Assembly: GCA_965247075.1 (NCBI GenBank)
Contig: CBDFGK010000003.1
Coordinates: 2,170,001-2,234,000, forward strand
From: CBDFGK01 sp965247075
GTDB taxonomy: Bacteria > Pseudomonadota > Gammaproteobacteria > Pseudomonadales > Halieaceae
Reading direction: 5' to 3'
Length of the DNA: 64,000 nucleotides
Both the position numbers and the translations under genes were made by a program. Shown one piece after another: positions 32,297 to 40,549 of the stretch. The notes beneath the pieces are model-generated. The model had not been told where the DNA came from, ran no database searches, and worked only from the letters and a program-made list of their open reading frames with translations. Within the stretch, counting starts at the first letter, position 1. Every line of letters begins with the position of its first letter.

Positions 32297-34240
32297 TTGA
32301 ACGATATGGCAAAGAATTTACTGTTGTGGTTGGTGATAGCGGCTGTATTGCTGTCTGTCTTCCAGAATTTCAACACGCAGCAACCCACGGAGCAGTTGGG
32401 TTACTCGCAGTTTATCGAGGAAGTCCAAAGCGACAAGGTTAAGAAGGTTGTCATCGACGGCCTTACCATCAACGGCGAGCGCCTCAACAACTCTCACTTT
32501 GAGACAGTCCGGCCCATGCTGGAAGACCCCAAGCTGGTTGATGACCTGCTGGCACACCGGGTTGAGATTATTGGCCGCAAGCCAGAGCAGCAGAGCGTGT
32601 GGATGCAATTGCTGGTGGCCAGCTTCCCCATCCTGATTATCATTGTCGTGTTCATGTTTTTCATGCGACAAATGCAAGGCGGCGGTGGCCGCGGCGGCCC
32701 CATGAGTTTTGGCAAGAGCAAGGCCCGATTATTGGGTGAAGACCAGATTCATACCACCTTTGCCGATGTGGCCGGTGTCGACGAGGCCAAGCAGGATGTG
32801 CAGGAACTGGTTGAATTTTTGCGCGACCCGGGCAAGTTTCAGCGGCTGGGCGGTCGTATTCCGCGCGGTGTACTCATGGTGGGTCAGCCAGGGACAGGTA
32901 AGACCCTGCTTGCCAAAGCCATTGCCGGCGAGGCGAAGGTGCCATTTTTCTCAATCTCCGGTTCTGATTTTGTCGAGATGTTTGTCGGTGTGGGTGCCTC
33001 CCGTGTTCGCGATATGTTTGACCAGGCCAAGAAGCAGGCGCCCTGCATTATTTTCATTGATGAGATCGACGCGGTGGGACGGCACCGTGGTGCCGGCCTG
33101 GGTGGGGGTCACGACGAACGCGAGCAGACGCTCAACCAATTGTTGGTAGAGATGGACGGATTTGAGGTCAATGATGGCGTGATCGTCATCGCGGCCACCA
33201 ACCGTCCAGACGTGCTGGATCCCGCCCTGCTGCGCCCCGGTCGTTTCGATAGACAGGTTGTGGTTAGCCTGCCGGATATCCGCGGCAGGGAGCAGATACT
33301 CAAGGTTCATATGCGCAAAGTGCCGCTGGATGACAATGTGAAACCTGCCTTGATCGCCAGGGGAACGCCGGGCTTTTCCGGTGCCGACCTTGCCAATCTG
33401 GTCAATGAGGCCGCCCTGTTTGCCGCGCGATCCGGTGCCGGGCTGGTGGCGATGGAGCAGTTTGAGTTGGCCAAAGACAAGATCATGATGGGCGCTGAGC
33501 GCAAATCCATGGTGATGTCGGAAGCGGAGAAAAGGAATACCGCTTTCCACGAAGCAGGTCATACCATCGTGGGTCGCCTCGTGCCTGAACACGACCCGGT
33601 TTACAAGGTCAGTATTATCCCGCGGGGCCGCGCCCTGGGCGTGACCATGTTTTTACCCGAGGAAGACCGTTACAGCCTCAGTCGGCGTTATATACACAGT
33701 CAGATTTGCAGCCTGTTCGGTGGGCGCATCGCTGAGGAGATGACTCTGGGCAAGGACGGCGTGACCACCGGTGCCTCCAATGATATCGAGCGGGCGACAG
33801 AACTCGCCCGCAATATGGTCACCAAGTGGGGACTCTCGGAAAAGATGGGACCGATTATGTATGAAGAGGCCACTGAAGAGGTGTTTCTGGGGCGCAGCGC
33901 CGGCATGCCACATAAAGCAATATCTGGCGAGACAGCCAAGAGTATTGATCAGGAGGTGCGCAGCATCATCAATGATTGTTACGCCGTGGCGCAGGGCGTA
34001 CTCGAGGACAACGTCGATAAATTGCATCTGATGGCTGATGCGCTGATGCTGTACGAAACACTGGATGCCACACAAATTGACGCCATCATGGAAGGCAAGA
34101 TGCCCGACCCTCCCGAGGAGTGGAATGATGACGCCGATGACAGCAGCACCAATGCCAGTGCGGACCAGGAACAGCAGGCATCCGGTGAGTCTGGCAAGGA
34201 CTCGACTGGCCTCATTGGTGGCCCGGCGCAAAACCACTGA
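32297..34240 (+). CDS. ftsH: ATP-dependent zinc metalloprotease FtsH
   Basis: 647 residues. It degrades membrane and regulatory proteins at the inner membrane. Two N-terminal membrane segments (NLLLWLVIAAVLLSVF; ASFPILIIIVVFMFF) flank a periplasmic domain. The AAA+ part has Walker A GQPGTGKT, Walker B IIFIDEID and the second region of homology. The zinc site is HEAGH, with a distant Asp. The C terminus is acidic and Ser/Gln-rich. TTG 32297 (LNDMAKN, common in relatives) fits AAGAGGTTAAGG better than ATG 32306. rlmE-ftsH-folP-glmM is a classic run. Confidence 0.96.
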   Translation: MNDMAKNLLLWLVIAAVLLSVFQNFNTQQPTEQLGYSQFIEEVQSDKVKKVVIDGLTINGERLNNSHFETVRPMLEDPKLVDDLLAHRVEIIGRKPEQQSVWMQLLVASFPILIIIVVFMFFMRQMQGGGGRGGPMSFGKSKARLLGEDQIHTTFADVAGVDEAKQDVQELVEFLRDPGKFQRLGGRIPRGVLMVGQPGTGKTLLAKAIAGEAKVPFFSISGSDFVEMFVGVGASRVRDMFDQAKKQAPCIIFIDEIDAVGRHRGAGLGGGHDEREQTLNQLLVEMDGFEVNDGVIVIAATNRPDVLDPALLRPGRFDRQVVVSLPDIRGREQILKVHMRKVPLDDNVKPALIARGTPGFSGADLANLVNEAALFAARSGAGLVAMEQFELAKDKIMMGAERKSMVMSEAEKRNTAFHEAGHTIVGRLVPEHDPVYKVSIIPRGRALGVTMFLPEEDRYSLSRRYIHSQICSLFGGRIAEEMTLGKDGVTTGASNDIERATELARNMVTKWGLSEKMGPIMYEEATEEVFLGRSAGMPHKAISGETAKSIDQEVRSIINDCYAVAQGVLEDNVDKLHLMADALMLYETLDATQIDAIMEGKMPDPPEEWNDDADDSSTNASADQEQQASGESGKDSTGLIGGPAQNH

Positions 34241-34257
34241 CTACTGCCACGCGTGTT

Positions 34258-35064
34258 ATGGGGGTGATCAATACCACCCCCGATTCCTTCTCCGATGGTG
34301 GTAGTCTCTACACCGACTCAAAACTCGATTTAGCGCTGGTGCTCAGCCGCGCCCTGGCAATGGTCGAGCAGGGTGCATCGATTCTGGATGTGGGCGGTGA
34401 ATCCACGCGACCCGGTGCAGCGCCTGTCAGCGTGCAGCAGGAACTGGATCGGGTGATTCCCTGCATTGAGAGCATTCAGAATCACTCCGATGTGATGATT
34501 TCTGTTGATACCAGTTCACCCGAGATGATGCGCGCCGCGGCTGATGCCGGTGCCAGTATGATTAATGACGTGCGGGCGCTGGGGCGCGAGGGTGCTATCG
34601 CCGCAGTTGCCCAGGTGCAGTTACCCGTTTGTTTGATGCATATGCAGGGTGAGCCGGGCGATATGCAGCTGCTGCCCAGCTACGATGATGTGGTGCAGGA
34701 GGTAATGGATTTTCTGATGTTCCGGGTTGAGCAGTGTCTGGCTGCCGGTATAGAAGCACAACATATTTACCTGGATCCTGGATTTGGATTCGGCAAGACA
34801 GTGAACCATAATTTACAATTGTTGCAGGGCTTGCCGAGCCTGGCGGCGCTCGGCTACCCAGTGTTGGTTGGCCTGTCCCGTAAATCAATGATTGGCACGT
34901 TGCTGGGCCGTGAGCTTGATCAGCGCTTGCCGGCCAGCCTGGCGCTAGCGGTGCTGGCAGCGGAACGGGGTGCCCGTATTATTCGTACCCACGATGTACA
35001 GGAAACTGTGGATGCGGTGGCCATGGTCAATGCGCTGGTCAATACCAGCAGTTCGGAGACTTGA
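34258..35064 (+). CDS. folP: Dihydropteroate synthase
   Basis: 268 residues from ATG 34258. It condenses p-aminobenzoate with the pterin pyrophosphate in folate synthesis. Family motifs: MGVINTTPDSFSDGG, ILDVGGESTRPGA, SVDTSSPEMMRAAADAGASM, LDPGFGFGKT and LVGLSRKSMIG. The true N terminus is unclear. The open frame continues upstream as LTTATRV before MGVINTTPDS, which matches the usual RPxVMGxLN start, but offers only CTG 34237, overlapping the ftsH stop; no ATG/GTG/TTG lies between the upstream stop at 34186 and 34258. The protein is complete otherwise. Confidence 0.93.
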   Translation: MGVINTTPDSFSDGGSLYTDSKLDLALVLSRALAMVEQGASILDVGGESTRPGAAPVSVQQELDRVIPCIESIQNHSDVMISVDTSSPEMMRAAADAGASMINDVRALGREGAIAAVAQVQLPVCLMHMQGEPGDMQLLPSYDDVVQEVMDFLMFRVEQCLAAGIEAQHIYLDPGFGFGKTVNHNLQLLQGLPSLAALGYPVLVGLSRKSMIGTLLGRELDQRLPASLALAVLAAERGARIIRTHDVQETVDAVAMVNALVNTSSSET

Positions 35065-36401
35065 TGAAAAAGCGGTATTTTGGCACTGATGGAATTCGCG
35101 GCCGGGTAGGTGAACTGCCGATTACCCCCGATTTTATGCTGAAGTTGGGATGGGCCTGTGGTCGTGTTTTTGCGCGTCTGTCGGGCTCTGGCGAAGAGCG
35201 CAGTACGGTTATTATCGGCAAGGATACCCGTGTTTCAGGCTATATGTTCGAATCCGCCCTGGAAGCGGGGCTGGTGGCGGCAGGTGTGGACGTCAAGCTA
35301 CTGGGCCCCATGCCCACCCCGGCAATTGCGCTGATGACCAGAACGCTGCGGGCGCAGGCCGGTATTGTCATCAGTGCCTCACACAATCCCTTTTATGACA
35401 ACGGTATCAAGTTCTTCAACGCGCAGGGGTGCAAGCTTGATGACGCCGTGGAATTGGCGATTGAGCAGGAGCGCAATCAACCTCTGGTAACTGTCGACTC
35501 GGCCGCCATTGGCAAGGTGTTGAGGATGGTTGATGCCGCGGGTCGCTATATCGAATTTTGTAAATCCACTGTGCCGGGCCAGTTCACGCTGCGGGGGATG
35601 AAGATAGTACTGGATTGCGCCCACGGTGCGACCTACCATATCGCGCCCAGCGTGTTTACTGAGCTGGGTGCTGAGCTTATTGTTATGGGCGCAGAACCTG
35701 ACGGCTTTAATATCAACCGGGGTGTGGGCTCAACTGCTACCGAGGCTTTGGCCGCTCGCGTGCGGGCAGAGAGCGCCGATCTGGGCGTGGCGCTGGATGG
35801 CGATGGCGACCGGGTGATTTTCGTGGACGGGCAGGGCCGGGTGGTAGACGGCGACGAGTTGCTGTTTATCATTGCCTGCCACCGCCAGTGCCAGGGTGTG
35901 GTGGGTACGCAAATGACTAATCTGGGCATGGAGCTGGCGCTCAGGGAACGGGGCATAGATTTTGTCAGGGCCAGGGTAGGTGATCGTTACGTCAAAGAAT
36001 TAATGCAAGAAAATTCCTGGCAGCTTGGTGGTGAGTCTTCGGGCCATATTATCTGCGCCAATCTCTGCACTACCGGCGACGGTATAGTAGCGGCATTGCA
36101 GGTGTTGGTAGCTATGCGGTCGGCGGATACCGACCTGGCGTCCCTGTGTGCCGGTATGCAGAAGCTGCCACAGCATATGATCAATGTTCGCGTCGACGCC
36201 GGTGTCGATGTGGAGAATAATCCGCTCTTGAACGAAGCGGTGGCTGCTGTGGAGGCAAGCCTGGGCGAGCGTGGCCGCGTGCTGTTGCGGCCCTCGGGCA
36301 CCGAGCCCTTGGTGCGGGTGATGATAGAGGGCGAAGATGTGACGGAGGTAGAGCGGTTGTGTCGCGAATTGGCAGAGCGTGTGGCGTCTGTATTGGCCTG
36401 A
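35064..36401 (+). CDS. glmM: Phosphoglucosamine mutase
   Basis: 445 residues. It converts glucosamine-6-phosphate to glucosamine-1-phosphate for peptidoglycan and LPS precursors. The catalytic phospho-Ser is in GIVISASHNPFYDNG, the metal loop is ALDGDGDRVIFVDG, the sugar loop GGESSGHI, and the phosphate-binding loop LRPSGTEPLVRVM. The start overlaps the folP stop (TGATG). After it the normal tpiA-secG order is lost: mobile-element fragments begin within 100 bases. Confidence 0.96.
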   Translation: MKKRYFGTDGIRGRVGELPITPDFMLKLGWACGRVFARLSGSGEERSTVIIGKDTRVSGYMFESALEAGLVAAGVDVKLLGPMPTPAIALMTRTLRAQAGIVISASHNPFYDNGIKFFNAQGCKLDDAVELAIEQERNQPLVTVDSAAIGKVLRMVDAAGRYIEFCKSTVPGQFTLRGMKIVLDCAHGATYHIAPSVFTELGAELIVMGAEPDGFNINRGVGSTATEALAARVRAESADLGVALDGDGDRVIFVDGQGRVVDGDELLFIIACHRQCQGVVGTQMTNLGMELALRERGIDFVRARVGDRYVKELMQENSWQLGGESSGHIICANLCTTGDGIVAALQVLVAMRSADTDLASLCAGMQKLPQHMINVRVDAGVDVENNPLLNEAVAAVEASLGERGRVLLRPSGTEPLVRVMIEGEDVTEVERLCRELAERVASVLA

Positions 36402-36494
36402 CAGTGCGTCGCGCAGAGGTGTCGCCAAGGGTGATCCGGGGCGGGTTTCCAGATGGATTGTTGCTGCCGCGCAGACGATAGCCTTTGCCGTAGC

Positions 36495-36780
36495 CTTATA
36501 ATTGACCCGAAAGATACTGTGCCTATCGCTATAAATGGCCACCGGACGGCCATGCTGGTCAAGCTGTTGGGCCAGGGTCTCCATATAAGCCCGGGTGGTC
36601 TCTGTGGGCGCAAAACGCAAGGCTAACAGCCGACCGGTCGCATCATCAATGAAGACCATCAAGGTGCAGCGCGGGCCTCGCCCGAGCAATGGCAAGCATG
36701 CAGTCCGGTGAGTTTCTCGTGGGCAAAGGTCGGCCCGAAGTCAATATAATGCGCCCTGATGAAAAAAAGCCTGGGAATTG
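36495..36780 (-). mobile_element. ISNCY-like integrase-core transposase remnant (copy 1)
   Basis: On the minus strand one frame gives AHYIDFGPTFAHEKLTGLHA (36.7-36.76 kb), and another gives GPRCTLMVFIDDATGRLLA continuing to DQHGRPVAIYSDRHSIFRVN. Both match the second copy at 38620..38885. Between them about 120 bases are deleted, and the C-terminal part is lost near 36.5 kb. It contains the first Asp of the DDE core (VFIDD) and YSD. It forms the left flank of a two-gene cassette. Confidence 0.7.
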
Positions 36781-36839
36781 AATGTGGAAGTGGCCACCTG
36801 GATGCATAAAACCGTACGCGCTTTGGGGCGCGAGGAGAC

Positions 36840-37580
36840 ATGACCGTGCATTCCTCCCCATCAACAGACGCTGAACGAGTCCGGCATTTGAAGCAGTGGT
36901 ATGCGTTGCTCGATCAACTCGCGGCACGGGTTGGCGCGGCGCGACTTATATCCGAGTGTTCCGGCAAAATGAACTGGCCGCAACGCGGCGTGTATTTTTT
37001 TCAAGAGCGCGGCGAAGATCGAACCGACAGCGGCGATGGTCAGCGCATCGTGCGAGTCGGCACCCACGCGCTCAAAGCAAATTCAAAAACGACCTTGTGG
37101 AATCGATTGTCGCAACACAAAGGCGTGGTCAAGTCGGGCGGCGGTAACCATCGCGGTTCTATTTTTCGTTTGTTGATCGGCACCGCCTTGCTGGCGCGTG
37201 ATGGCGAGTCATGCGCAACCTGGGGGGTTGGCAACTCCACGCCGAAAGACATTACCGCCGCTGACTTGTCGGCCGAATTGGCGATCGAAAAACGCGTTAC
37301 CGATGCGATTGGCCGGATGCGGGTGTTATATTTGCCAATTGATGATGATGCCGGACCCGACAGTCTGCGCGGCGTGATTGAACGCAACTCGATCGCGTTG
37401 TTGAGTAACTATAAAAAATCTCCCATTGACGCTGTATCGCGGGACTGGCTCGGACATCATTGCGCGCGCGCAAGGGTTCGCCGCTGCGGGCTGTGGAATC
37501 AACACCATGTTAATGAAACTTACGATCCGTCGTTTCTCGCGACCTTCGAAAAACTGGTGAACAAAACAGTGAGGTATTGA
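36840..37580 (+). CDS. GIY-YIG-like nuclease-superfamily protein (tentative)
   Basis: 246 residues; GAGGAG lies just ahead of ATG 36840. Residues about 48-105 have the order GVYFF, IVRVGTHAL, LWNRLSQHKG, with GSIFRLLIGTALL following. This parallels GIY-YIG nucleases (G(V/I)Y..., then YVG, then R and an Asn/Glu further on). I see no certain catalytic Glu, so the assignment is tentative. The C-terminal half (ELAIEKRVTDAIGRMRVLYL; RDWLGHHCARARVRRCGLWN) is not recognised. One base separates it from the next gene, which implies coupled translation and a joint function. Both lie between copies of the same IS, suggesting mobile cargo, perhaps defence (inference). Confidence 0.55.
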   Translation: MTVHSSPSTDAERVRHLKQWYALLDQLAARVGAARLISECSGKMNWPQRGVYFFQERGEDRTDSGDGQRIVRVGTHALKANSKTTLWNRLSQHKGVVKSGGGNHRGSIFRLLIGTALLARDGESCATWGVGNSTPKDITAADLSAELAIEKRVTDAIGRMRVLYLPIDDDAGPDSLRGVIERNSIALLSNYKKSPIDAVSRDWLGHHCARARVRRCGLWNQHHVNETYDPSFLATFEKLVNKTVRY

Positions 37581-37581
37581 T

Positions 37582-38256
37582 ATGAAAATTGTGATTGCCT
37601 GTGCCGGTGGTAAACGTGCTGGTGCTGGTTTAATGCGCACGACGAAAGGCAAGCCGGTCAAGTTTGTCGCGCAGTCAAAGTTGGCACCGAAAGATGCGCC
37701 TTATAACTATGCGATGCCCGATGACATTTCCGATGACGGCACCAGTTGGCGCGTGCGGTTGTGTGCGTATAACGCAACACACGAAAAAAACGGAGACAAT
37801 CCGTTTGATTTGTTGCCGGCGTGGGAGTTGTATAAACCCCCAATCTACGGAAAACTCGTGAAGGAATACGGCGCAGAAAACGTCTATATCATGTCCGCGG
37901 GCTGGGGGTTGGTGTCGGCAGATTTTTTAGTACCGGACTACGACATAACCTATTCCTCCAGTGCCAAAGGGGAAAACGCATACAAACGCCGCAGAAAAAA
38001 TAATTGGGTGGACAAGGATTTTTGTATGTTGCCGAAGGAAAGCACAGATCGTGTTGTGTTTTTCGGCGGCAAAGATTATTTGAAACGATTTTGTGAACTT
38101 ACCAAAGGATACGCGGGGGAACGGGTTTGCTACTACAACGCTGGCAAGTGTCCAGATGTTGAAGGTGTGACGCTGAAAAAATATGAAACCCGGACCAGAA
38201 CCAACTGGCAATACGAATGCGCCCAAAAATTCATGGATGGAACAATCTCACTTTGA
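37582..38256 (+). CDS. YaaA/DUF6884-like protein (tentative)
   Basis: 224 residues. It begins KIVIACAGGKRAGAG, and the middle holds YGKLVKEYGAENVYIMSAGW followed by GLVSADFLVPDYDITYS. This is the pattern of YaaA-like/DUF6884 proteins, where a Ser/Ala-x-(K/W)GL turn follows a core strand. Relatives include the peroxide-stress DNA-binding protein YaaA and domains linked with 7-deazaguanine nucleic-acid modification (family knowledge, loose). Lys-rich KRRRKNNW could contact nucleic acid. Start ATG 37582 is one base after the upstream stop. Function unknown. Confidence 0.55.
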   Translation: MKIVIACAGGKRAGAGLMRTTKGKPVKFVAQSKLAPKDAPYNYAMPDDISDDGTSWRVRLCAYNATHEKNGDNPFDLLPAWELYKPPIYGKLVKEYGAENVYIMSAGWGLVSADFLVPDYDITYSSSAKGENAYKRRRKNNWVDKDFCMLPKESTDRVVFFGGKDYLKRFCELTKGYAGERVCYYNAGKCPDVEGVTLKKYETRTRTNWQYECAQKFMDGTISL

Positions 38257-38412
38257 CCCCGCAACCGCATCCGCCAGCGCGATGTATTGCTCCGCTGCAC
38301 TCCCGCCTGCGGCGAGCAGGGTTGAATCCACTTTGGCGCGAATAAAATGCCTGGCCAGCAAGCAAGCCGGGCAATGACGACTCTCTATTCGTCATCCCCG
38401 CCGCTCTTATCT
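38257..38412. other. Gap after the two-gene cassette
   Basis: On the minus strand an open stretch of about 47 codons without start (HFIRAKVDSTLLAAGGSAAE and onward to a TGA at 38250-38248) looks coding-like and overlaps the end of the upstream gene by nine bases. It may be the tail of a lost gene. Nothing else seen. Confidence 0.3.
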
Positions 38413-38440
38413 GTCATCCTCGCCGTAGGCGGGGATCCAG
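38413..38440. repeat. Dispersed GTCATCC...GGCGGGGATCCAG repeat
   Basis: GTCATCCTCGCCGTAGGCGG followed by GGATCCAG is the widespread GTCATTCCCGC/GCGGGAATCCAG-type extragenic palindrome. It is located between the cassette and the IS256 fragment. Confidence 0.5.
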
Positions 38441-38451
38441 GGCGGCGCAGC

Positions 38452-38622
38452 AGTGGCGATGATGGTAAGTTGTGCTGCCTGGTGATCATTGGTGTGAATA
38501 GCTGGGGCGAGAAGCACTTTCTGACGATAGAAGATGGCGTACTTGCAGAAAGACCGGCAGAGTTTACTGGCGTTCTATGACTTTCCTGCAGAACACTGGA
38601 CGCACATCCGGACGACGAATGA
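38452..38622 (+). mobile_element. IS256-family transposase, internal fragment
   Basis: The plus strand encodes CLVIIGVNSWGEKHFLTIED, then in another frame YLQKDRQSLLAFYDFPAEHW and HIRTTN. Both are well-known IS256/mutator transposase segments that should be about 60 residues apart, so there is an internal deletion. It is followed at 38620 by an ISNCY-type fragment in the opposite direction. Confidence 0.75.
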
Positions 38623-38885
38623 AGACCATCAAGGTGCAGCGCGGGCCTCGCCCTTCAAACCAGTCATGCGGTGAGCCATCAATCTGTACCAGCTCACCCA
38701 ACCGGGGCCGGCGGGGTCGACTCTGGTGGATTACCGCTTTTTTACGTTGTTTCCCCAGCCATAACCCATCCTTGATCATCCACTTGCGCAGGGTCTCCAC
38801 CGAGCAATGGCAAGCATGCAGTTCGGTGAGTTTCTCGTGGGCAAAGGTCGGGCCGAAGTCAATATAATGCGCCCTGATGATCGCC
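38620..38885 (-). mobile_element. ISNCY-like transposase remnant (copy 2)
   Basis: The minus strand encodes RAHYIDFGPTFAHEKLTELH, ETLRKWMIKDGLWLGKQRKK, LGELVQIDGSPHDWFEGRG and PRCTLMVFI, then stops being similar. This includes the helix-turn-helix and the first catalytic Asp (QIDGS) of integrase-core transposases. Same orientation as copy 1 at 36.5-36.8 kb. Confidence 0.8.
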
Positions 38886-39165
38886 AATGCCTGCCGGCGA
38901 ACCGCATCGCCAATAGCGTTGCCGGGACATCGTCCCCGGCGTACCTTCAGTGGCAACGCTCCCTGGCGAGTCTTTACTGTCTTGTCCTTGCAGCCGCTGG
39001 CATAGCCGGAGCGGCTTTCTGAGCGCTCATAAGGTCGGGCGCCCAGATATTCACTGCGCTCGGCCACCATCGCCGTATTCAATAGCACGGTAACCGCCTC
39101 CGCGAGACCATCAAAATCACATTCAGGGATAACCGGGTGGCTCAGCTCTTCAAGCCACCATGAAA
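38886..39165 (-). mobile_element. IS256-family transposase, N-terminal fragment
   Basis: Reading leftward: HPVIPECDFDGLAEAVTVLL, NTAMVAERSEYLGARPYERS and YASGCKDKTVKTRQGALPLK are typical of IS256 N termini. It is fused at about 38.88 kb to the ISNCY fragment. No catalytic part remains. Confidence 0.75.
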
Positions 39166-39189
39166 TTACAGAAAGAATGATGCACTACC
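39159..39189. repeat. 31-bp repeat, copy 1
   Basis: CATGAAATTACAGAAAGAAT and the following GATGCACTACC occur identically at 60323..60353. It lies at the outer end of the IS256 fragment, so it is probably an IS terminus. Confidence 0.55.
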
Positions 39190-39322
39190 CTTCGGGGGGG
39201 AGATTGTGGTCTGATGCGATGGCAAGGGGTCACGGCACCAGATAAGGGTTCAAAAGAAATGCACTGGATATGCCATTGAATTGCTGAGGGTGTACAATTC
39301 TGGCAAAAGGCAAGGTGAAAAT

Positions 39323-39739
39323 ATGTCCCAGGTGAAAACATTTGTCATTGGACGTCATCAGGATTGTGATCTGGTGCTAAACGACACTAGTGTGTCCCGC
39401 CGCCATGCCGAGGTTGTTCCTATGCCAGATGGGTGCTACTACATTACTGATCGCAACAGCACTGGAGGTACTTTCGTACACAGTGATTCTGGCTGGGAGC
39501 AGATTCGTCAGCGTTTTGTCAAGGCAATCGACCGTCTTCGTTTGGGTGGCCATGAGATTGATGCATCCCGCCTGGGACTTTTGTGTAGACTGCCAGAGAG
39601 AGGCGGTGTTGCTGATATTGAAGATTCCAGCCTGCAAGAAGCATCTGGCTTTTCTAACCCAACTCCCAATGACGGGCCTGATCCTAATAAAGGACTCATG
39701 CGCGATCCGATGACTGGTGAAGTCATCGAAAAACCGTAA
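39323..39739 (+). CDS. FHA domain protein
   Basis: 138 residues, cytoplasmic. FHA domains bind phosphothreonine. Visible: VIGRHQDCDLVL, SVSRRHAEV and NSTGGTFV carry the conserved Gly-Arg, Ser-x-x-His and Asn of the phosphopeptide pocket. The domain occupies nearly the whole N-terminal 80 residues. The acidic, Pro-rich tail ends RDPMTGEVIEKP, a phrase similar to the start of the FHA protein at 40550 (RDSDGNIIEQPT). ATG 39323 follows AAGGTGAAA. A weak promoter with TACAAT at 39294-39299 may serve the whole operon. It is the first gene of the run to 49.9 kb, and its end nearly touches the TolQ-like gene. Confidence 0.9.
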   Translation: MSQVKTFVIGRHQDCDLVLNDTSVSRRHAEVVPMPDGCYYITDRNSTGGTFVHSDSGWEQIRQRFVKAIDRLRLGGHEIDASRLGLLCRLPERGGVADIEDSSLQEASGFSNPTPNDGPDPNKGLMRDPMTGEVIEKP

Positions 39740-39752
39740 TAAGGCAGAAGTC

Positions 39753-40541
39753 GTGACTCTTCGAATCATTGCGTTCTTATGTTCTCTTGTGGGGGGTGTC
39801 ATCTGGATATCGGTATTATCACTGCTCATCCCAGAAAACAGCCTGCCTGGCGACCTGCTTCTTGACAGAAACACCAGATCTTTTTCCTATCCATTTACCA
39901 TCCAGAATCTAATGTGGATGGTTTCTTTTGTAGGCATAGGGGAATTATTTGTGCGTTACTTTGTGGGTAACGGAGAATATCGTCAGTTGGGCAAGAAATT
40001 ATTGCCAGAAGATAGTCAAACCGTGTTACGCAAACAAGACCTTGGCGCACTCTATCAAACTATTCGTCCGACGGACCCGGAAGACATGTATTGGTTGCAG
40101 CGCATGGTGTCACGCAGCATTCTCGCATTTCAGAGTTCTGAATCAATTGGACAGGTGAGTTCAGTGTTTAATTCCACTTTGGAGCTTTATCAGCACGAGG
40201 TTGATCTGCGCTACAACTTGCTCAGATACCTTGTATGGCTTATTCCTACCCTGGGTTTTATTGGTACTGTGGTGGGTATCGCCCTTGCCCTCAAAAGTGT
40301 TGGTGCTAGTTTCGCCGAGGCCGGGCAAGGTACCGATCTTAACCTATTGGGACCCCAACTCATGCAGAGTCTAACCAAAGATTTGGGTGTTGCTTTTTAC
40401 ACTACCTTACTTGCCTTGTTACAGTCGGTTGTACTGATGCTTGCGATGCACTTGATTCAAGGTCACGAAGAAGGTGCACTCAACAGAGTTGGGCAGTATT
40501 GTCTTGATAATCTGATTAATCGTCTCTACGAAAAAAGATAG
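39753..40541 (+). CDS. MotA/TolQ/ExbB-like proton-channel subunit
   Basis: 262 residues from GTG 39753 (AAGG ahead of it); an alternative GTG at 39717 overlaps the FHA gene. Four membrane segments: IIAFLCSLVGGVIWISVLSL, NLMWMVSFVGIGELFVRYFV, LVWLIPTLGFIGTVVGIALA and AFYTTLLALLQSVVLMLAMH. The third and fourth, with GxxGTVxG and LGVAFYTTLLA, are the family signature of MotA/TolQ/ExbB proteins. These form pentamers around two MotB/TolR/ExbD helices and use ion flow for work. Its likely partner is the single-span protein at 44931. A long cytoplasmic loop lies between segments 2 and 3. Confidence 0.85.
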   Translation: MTLRIIAFLCSLVGGVIWISVLSLLIPENSLPGDLLLDRNTRSFSYPFTIQNLMWMVSFVGIGELFVRYFVGNGEYRQLGKKLLPEDSQTVLRKQDLGALYQTIRPTDPEDMYWLQRMVSRSILAFQSSESIGQVSSVFNSTLELYQHEVDLRYNLLRYLVWLIPTLGFIGTVVGIALALKSVGASFAEAGQGTDLNLLGPQLMQSLTKDLGVAFYTTLLALLQSVVLMLAMHLIQGHEEGALNRVGQYCLDNLINRLYEKR

Positions 40542-40549
40542 GAGGAAGT

